Of a stretch of DNA of 64,000 nucleotides, positions 58,215 to 64,000 are shown one piece after another (within the stretch, counting starts at the first letter, position 1; every line of letters starts with the position of its first letter). The notes beneath the pieces are model-generated. The model did no database searches and was not told where the DNA came from. It saw only the letters and a list, made by a program, of their open reading frames with translations. This DNA comes from Takakia lepidozioides. Its lineage: Eukaryota; Streptophyta; Takakiopsida; Takakiales; Takakiaceae. The stretch spans positions 29,016,001-29,080,000 of the forward strand of contig CM060733.1 of NCBI GenBank assembly GCA_030704615.1, read 5' to 3'. A program made the position numbers and the translations under genes.

Positions 58215-59529
58215 TCACTGTCTCCAAATCTCAAGCCATCTAATTTTTGTTTGGGGGTCGACCATGGAGAGTGTTAGCCCGTGCAATTTCTCATGTTGCA
58301 TTTCTGGATGAACATGCTTGTCATAGTGCGCTTTGATTTGGAGAAGGAACTCCTCCCCAAGGTCAGGATCCACTATCCTCAACTGCTTCATGAAGACGGA
58401 CATCAGCTTCGTCCTCCTGATCTCGTACTCCTTCTTTATGACTGCCCCAACTCCTTTTGCAGTCCTCAGCTCTTCTGGTGTAGTGCGGTAATACTCAGAT
58501 TTCTCCCTCTCAGCGGCCTCTGCTAGTTCTTGCTGCATGTAACAACCTCGAGTGGATTAGAACACACATGATTATAATTATGTTTTGCAGAAGATAGGAA
58601 GATGTAGGTGGGGCCATACCGCATATATGTACTCCAGAAATGCATCTCGGGTCAACAAGTACCAGGTCCCTGCAGCTCTCCCCCGTCAGGATGTAGCACT
58701 GAGCGGAACTCATCAAGCTTCATCAAACCTATTCTCTGAATACTAAAAAGTGTGTGGACCAAGCTCGTAGTAACATGCAATTTCTCTGTCGATGTGCAAA
58801 AGTGGAATACACATTGCATGGGTAAGATTTCTGTTTCGTTTGCGTTGAAATGCGCTGAACATGCAATTTGACAGGCAATGGAGTTTTTAAGATGTCTTAC
58901 TTGTTCACGTTATGCATAGCTGTAAGAAGTCTGACGATGTCGTTTCCAGGATCCAGAACCATTGCCTCCACATCAACATGCTTGTCCTTGTCTTTTGAAT
59001 GGTGTTTCTCAATGCATCCCATCCAAGCTAGAAGACGATGGTTTCCGTCCCAGACATAGAACATGTGGTTGCAGAATTGTTGGGTGTTATTTCCCAGTAG
59101 CAGGGAGTCCTCGAACTCGTCATTGACATCCTTCCAGCAGTCGTACCAGTTGTCTGTTATCTCCGGACTCACTTTTATGCTGTTACCATTTGTATCCTTC
59201 AGTGAGACGTAGAAAATTTGTGCACCCATTCTGTACCCGTGCACAAAATCCGTTTCCAACTTGGTAATGTCATGCGAAAGTGGAGGATGAACAACAGGCA
59301 TTGAGATCATCCGGCAGAGAGGGATTTCAAGACGTCCTCCGGAAATGATCGTGTCTCTAATAACCTCATGGGAATTTACCTTCTGATATGACATGAGTTC
59401 TTTTACCTTGTCAAGGTAGTGCACTTCAGGCTCGTTTGTGTCTTCGTCGTTCTCCGAACTCTTCGTGGAGTCGTCCCCTTCTCCAGATCCCTTCGTTTCT
59501 ATTCCTCCCTGCTTGGACTTAACATTTTT
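58215..59529 (-). CDS. unrecognised gene with a DGNHRLLAW motif, two exons visible, partial
   Basis: Exon 1 on the - strand runs from an acceptor at 59530 (ctgcag) to about 58897, with an acidic start (GEGDDSTKSSENDEDTNEPE). Then come LEIPLCRMISMPVVHPPLSH, YDCWKDVNDEFEDSLLLGNN and FYVWDGNHRLLAWMGCIEKH. Exon 2 starts after catgcag at 58532 and is rich in Lys/Glu helices. It ends at a TGA (58215) or at a gtgaag donor after 58219. The DG-HR motif recalls ParB/sulfiredoxin-fold proteins, but this is only a resemblance. The exon 1 donor is uncertain: gtaaga breaks the phase, gtgaac keeps it. Upstream exons are not found. Element A starts 50 bp past exon 2 and may sit in the next intron. Confidence 0.55.
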
Positions 59530-59594
59530 CTGCAGGCCCCAAACCCACAAGAGCAACAATCAACTGATGTTCGGGAAACAGACATGTTTAAACA

Positions 59595-59917
59595 GTGATA
59601 ATCAGTACCGATCATCACTTTGTCTTCTAACAAATGAATGGGAAATGTAGTTGGTTTCTCAATGCAGGTTCACTCAGTTGTCACTCGACTGCGATGATCG
59701 GTACCGACCATCGCAATCAACAATTGCCAATGATGCGATGAACCAGGTTTGCCAAACTCAAATTACAAATGACAGTCAATGAATAGTGATGATTGGTACC
59801 GATCCTAGCCCTGTTTCTTCTGTTCAGGATTCAGTTGTTATCAAAACTGGTTCTTCACTTGCATGGTATACAGATTCCCAATCTGTTCAGAAAGTGATGA
59901 TCGGTACCGATCATTAC
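59595..59917. repeat. four copies of a GGTACC-centred palindrome
   Basis: Variants of ATGATCGGTACCGATCAT at 59595-59618, 59691-59715, 59786-59808 and 59894-59917. Each is flanked by GTG/CAC or similar extensions of the dyad, about 95-105 bp apart. Confidence 0.8.
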
Positions 59918-60109
59918 AATCAGACTGCCCTGGGATGCATGCAACGACGCAATCTCCTCTCTATCGGACCGGATACAAACAGGCTCCATGACGACAATGT
60001 GGCACGAATGTGCGATGAAAATTTTACGGATGTATGTATTTGGGATGGACGTAAAAGGGAATGGATGAATGTTGGATGAGTGGCGGATGAAAAACTGCCC
60101 AGATGATTG

Positions 60110-60440
60110 AACCATGGATGACTGCAACAACATCTATCCTCAGGGATCAGCATGCGCAGGGAAGCAGACATTAAGCTGTCGTACATCACAGCCTCTGTCA
60201 GCACATGACAAATGAACCCATCCCAGAACAAATATGTCCCCTGGAAAAAACCATAGGGGGGACCTTTTTTTGTGTAGAGAAGCAGACATTAAGGTGTCGT
60301 CAACGACATCTTAATTCCCAGCCCTGTTGGGACATGACAACGAATCATAAGTTATGTAGTCCGAGGAATTTGTAGATGTCATTCACCCCAAATAGCACAC
60401 CAGAAGAGCAGCCAGATTAAGGTGTTGTTGGCATCTTCGG

Positions 60441-60476
<36 letters not shown>

Positions 60477-61057
60477 TGCAAATGAACCCAACCCCTGTTT
60501 TGCAAGCAAAAGACCTCGCGTTTACCCAGCATGGATTTCTGGTCACCAGGAAGAAGGACATGACAACGAATCATAAGTTATGTAGTCCGAGCAATTTGTA
60601 GATGTCATTCACCTCAAACAGCACACCAGAAGAGCAGCTAGATTTAGGCACCTTAATCTGGCACATTCGGGGAAAAAAAAAAAAACGTTGGATGACTACA
60701 ACAACATCTATCCTCAGGGATCAGCATGCGCAGGTAGCAAGCATTAAGCTGTCATCAACGACAGCTTAAATCGCAGCCCCTGTCAGCACATGACAAATGA
60801 ACCCATGAATATATCCCCAGAACAAATATGTCGCCTGGAAAAAACCATAGGGGGGACCTTTTTTGTGCAGGGAAGCAGACATTAAGGTGTCGTCAACGAC
60901 ATTTTAATCCTATCAGCCCTGTTGGGATATGACAACGAATCATAAGTTATGTAGTCCAAGCAATTTGTAGATGTCATTCACCCCAAATAGCACAACAGAA
61001 GAGCAGCCTGATTAAGGTGTCGTTGACGACACCTTAATCAGACACCTTGGGGGGGAT
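60110..61057. repeat. repeated modules with poly(A) runs and a 14-bp hairpin
   Basis: Blocks such as ATCAGCATGCGCAGG, AAACCATAGGGGGGACC, GACAACGAATCATAAG and ATGTCATTCACC recur two or three times in the same order (60110-60440, partly at 60560-60680, again at 60690-61057). Poly(A) runs close two modules (60441-60474, about 60673-60685). The third ends at a perfect hairpin GATTAAGGTGTCGT-TG-ACGACACCTTAATC (61010-61039). Confidence 0.8.
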
Positions 61058-61067
61058 TTTTTTTTTT

Positions 61068-61640
61068 TTACGGTTCCAGCTTGTCTCTGAACCGCATGGT
61101 TGAATGCATCCTCCTCCGGGGAAGCTTTTTTGGTGCCGCCGGCCGATTTGTCGGACTCTTCGCTCTTGATACAGGGGGTCGAGAAATGGTTGGTCGGACT
61201 ATTGGAGGTTCTGCCTCTGCGAATGCTACCTCCTTTTCTTTGGGATGGATGTCTTCCTCTTCCCGAAGCACAGTCTCCGCCACCTTTCGTGCATTTGACT
61301 TCATTACTGTGAAGTTCAGATCCTCCCGTTCCAATGCGGATGTGGCTGACTCCGACGCCACATACCCAGGGCCTTTTCCTAGCGTATCTCGTTGCTGTCG
61401 GGTCATCACTGCGTAGCTACCTTTCCCAGGGCTAGCTGTCGTGGTTGGAGTGGCTTCCGGCTCACTCGCAATCCCAGGATCATCATCTTTTGGGCCGTTC
61501 CGCTTTTGCTTTGTCTTGCCCAACCCCATGAGGCCGATCTCAAGGACGATCGCGTACTGAACTCTAAGCTCTGATACCAAGTGTCGCGCACCTCACTTCG
61601 GTAAGCTCCCCTTCAAGTCATAGTTACTCGCTTTGATGCA
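61068..61640 (-). mobile_element. fragment of a second element-B-family retrotransposon (element C)
   Basis: Read on the - strand: the last ~65 bp of an element-B-type LTR (to GCGCGACA near 61583), PBS TGGTATCAGAGC, then a gag start MGLGKTKQKRNGPKDDDPG and a basic/Pro-rich stretch open to a TAA at 61068. A run of A follows directly. The same LTR tail, PBS and first gag codons occur in element B at 34785-34945. Both ends are truncated. Confidence 0.75.
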
Positions 61641-61701
61641 CTTGGTGCTGCGTCTCCTGAGGACGCGTTGTATGATTGGGTTGTACGTTGGTCTGCTGTT
61701 G

Positions 61702-63607
61702 CTAAGGCGGCGCCGAGGTAGACGCTTGATGTCCTCCTTGCACCCTTACATCTTGAGGGGGAGACCACGTGTTAGAAGAACCCTGGGCTATCTGAGCCGC
61801 ATGATTTGAATAAGCTGCTCGGGCAGCCTGTCCCTGAGCGGCATTGGCCCCAGAGTATGATGGACCTGCGTGATCCGGCCTAGGCCGTTGTGCTATCTGC
61901 GTTGGGGTAGCAAAATACATGCTATGTTGTTGCGGTAGAGGGTTGGGTAGTTCAGTCGCATACTGATCCGGGAATGGGGCTCGTTGCCTTTCCAAATTCC
62001 TCTCTACTTGCTGGATGGTGGCAGGGGCCGGTCGGTCCACCTGCCTCCAGGGACATCTCTCCAAGGGATGACCTCTTTGGCCGCAATGCAAACATACTAT
62101 ATTACTCCAACAGTCTTCTGTTGGGTGAGTGGTTCTGCCACATTTTTGACAACCTTTCCTGGATTGACTGAATTGTCATTTTGATCTATCCTGATAAGTC
62201 AGGTTTCGGCTTACCTGCCTCTCCCGAGTGGGATAAGGACAATGTTGAGCAGCATGCCCGGGACCGTCGCAGTTGGAGCACCATACCTTTGCCGGGTTGG
62301 GGCCGGATTCTCCTACTGGAGCAGCATCTCGATACCCCACGTAGCTGGTGATCTGCTGGCCGATGGAGCTCATGCAATCGCCCTTTGTTTCAATGGTTTT
62401 GATGAGAGAGGTGATTTGCGCCTCCAAATGGCCCACCCGTGAATCAGACTGCCCAGTGGAATCTGCATATGAGTTAGTAGGGGCAACATTCGTATATTGT
62501 GGCACGGTCGGTGCTATTGCTGGTGTAGGGGACGTCGCGGGGGCGTATGGCCATGCTCCTCCTACATATGACGGCGTATAGTGTAGAGCGGGTTGGATCA
62601 CCACTAATGGCGTCGGCTCATGTGTGGGCTCGATCGTAATGTATGATGGAAGTGCAAAGTCGGGCATTTTGGCCTGTTGTACTTGGCGATGCATGTTGTC
62701 AAACTCCTTGTCGGCTTGTATGGCATCTACCAGTGTTGCAGGTCATTGCTGCAAAACATGAAAGTGAGTGGTCTCTCGTAATCCACTTAGAAAACAATCC
62801 TTCAGTACCCCATCATCTAGGGGGGTTAAAGGGTTTTGGAGTCACATCAACTCCCGAAATCACATTTCAAAGTCCGCTACCTCCTCTGTGGGGCCTTGGC
62901 GGATCCTGGCCAGTGCCATCAAGACACTGATGAACTGGTGGACCGCTTGAAAATGATCTAAAATACGTCCGAATCTGTTGCCAAGTTACGAATATACCTG
63001 GCGCCTGTTGCCAATACCAAGTGGACGCCCTACCCCTCATGGTCGTGGGAAACCATATCAACCAATAGGCATCGTTTAATGCTTGGTTAGAATAGCAACA
63101 CTGAATAAAGCTTTTCACATGATACTTTGGGTTTTCATGGAGAATAAACGAGGTCAGATTTAAATACCTTCCCTGGAACCTTGGCGATGGAGGCATGTCA
63201 GTGTGCAATCTATGGTGCATTAAAGGATACCCAATGGGCCACGGTCCTTCACAATGCAAGCATTCTGATCGGAGTATCAGATGCTGGTGTGCGAAGAACT
63301 GACAAGACTCACAGTGAGTAAAGAAATCAACTTGCCACCTTAGGTGGGCTACGAACGACGATGCGCCTAAGTAAATACCTGGACAGGAACAACCCGTGAA
63401 TACAAATCTATCTGGGCACCAGTAAAAATTCCGAGTGGTGCCGTTCGGTAGAGTTCGGGTGTTCCAAACTCGTTCGTCGATCCAACATTTCTTATGCACC
63501 TTCTTTTCACCCAGGTACCGAATATATTCTTTGATCCATTCTCGGGTGGACCATGGTGTATGGAAGAACCGGTGCCGGATGCATTTCACTTTTTCATCAA
63601 AGGACAT
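61702..63607 (-). pseudogene. gag of another LTR retroelement (element D), three zinc knuckles and a Cys/His-rich N-terminus
   Basis: The - strand frame from 63607 begins with an unusual Cys/His-rich region (CSCPGIYLGASS...H, CESCQFFAHQH, CLHCEGPW), then typical gag residues (RGRASTWYWQQAPGIFVTWQ). A frameshift near 62950 leads into RIRQGPTEEVADFE and SGLRETTHFHVLQQ. Three CCHC knuckles follow: CSNCDGPGHAAQHC, CQKCGRTTHPTEDC and CLHCGQRGHPLERC. In-frame TGA codons interrupt at 62176-62178 and at three places between about 62745 and 62870. The frame ends at 61702. No pol is present; the next - strand sequence is element C. Confidence 0.7.
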
Positions 63608-64000
63608 CCAAAATGGTGTTCTACGTTGGCTTATCAGTGACCCACTTCTACACTTGTGTTAGTCTTGTCATAAGCAATCATACCATATAACGGTGCTGGT
63701 TTGGTACAATGGTGCTCAACCGCACGCCACTACCATACTCCTCAACATTCAAAGCAAATGAGGTCCGGACCCCTCTAGTAGGAGTTCCTGGATCCACGAA
63801 CAAAACCTCTAATCTGACTCCCTAGGATGGCTACTGGTGGCAAGATCATGCCCTTCCTCCTCCGAGGAAGTGTACTCAGTAGGTCCACTCGGGGCACTCT
63901 CTACTGAAGAGGTGGCATGTACCACCCGGGGCGGTAAACGAGGCAACTGCGCCAAAGGGACTCTCAGACCAAAAGAAAAAACTACTGACCAAACTAGGAC
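63608..64000. other. window edge, upstream of element D gag
   Basis: A - strand frame is open from the window end to about 63815 (Ser/Pro/Glu-rich) and may be an upstream part of the same element. Nothing else is recognised. Confidence 0.3.

Overview
The window looks like nuclear DNA of a green plant-lineage organism with a large, repeat-rich genome. Two intron-split, plant-type genes sit on the + strand in the first 15 kb, and almost everything after them is transposons, retrotransposons, palindromic repeat arrays and decayed genes. The mix suggests a streptophyte alga or another non-seed plant: SQD2 with a probable plastid transit peptide, SMG8, relics of a PPR gene and a serine carboxypeptidase, and chromodomain Ty3/gypsy elements. 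My best guess is a Chara-like charophyte. That guess rests on the general character of the repeats and is inference, not proof.

Layout. 1-567: last two exons of an unrecognised protein with a C-terminal membrane anchor. 1593-7307: a complete 12-exon SQD2 gene (531 codons), whose product makes the sulfolipid SQDG in plastids. 8427-14687: a complete 6-exon gene for the nonsense-mediated-decay factor SMG8 (1488 codons). Its last intron holds a young 363-bp TRIM retroelement with a tRNA-like sequence in each LTR. 16.0-30.6 kb: AT-rich DNA with a dispersed repeat of about 2 kb present twice, an array of GC-rich hairpins (18.7-19.4 kb), a hAT/DUF659 transposase relic (20.6-22.3 kb), a serine carboxypeptidase-like pseudogene (22.5-25.3 kb, - strand), and a CACTA-like element (26.1-30.6 kb) containing a GC-rich foldback element.

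31.3-58.2 kb is one old chromodomain gypsy element (A). Its gag/protease part and its pol part are separated by about 20 kb of inserted DNA. That insert contains a nearly complete younger gypsy element (B, 34127-41074, 5-bp target duplication), PPR-gene relics, and a 6.8-kb DDE transposon (44476-51235). The transposon has an 8-bp target duplication, a decayed transposase, a second acidic-protein ORF, and several kilobases of palindromic arrays centred on GGCGCC. 58.2-59.5 kb: exons of an unrecognised - strand gene with a DGNHRLLAW motif. 59.6-61.06 kb: palindromes and tandem modules. 61.07-63.6 kb: two - strand gag fragments, one with an unusual Cys/His-rich N-terminal region and several in-frame TGA codons.

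The two intact genes are ordinary housekeeping genes. The most unusual items are the tRNA-bearing TRIM inside SMG8 and the palindrome-loaded DDE transposon with its extra ORF. Exon boundaries were set by hand from GT/AG sites, reading phase and family similarity recalled from memory; no search was run.
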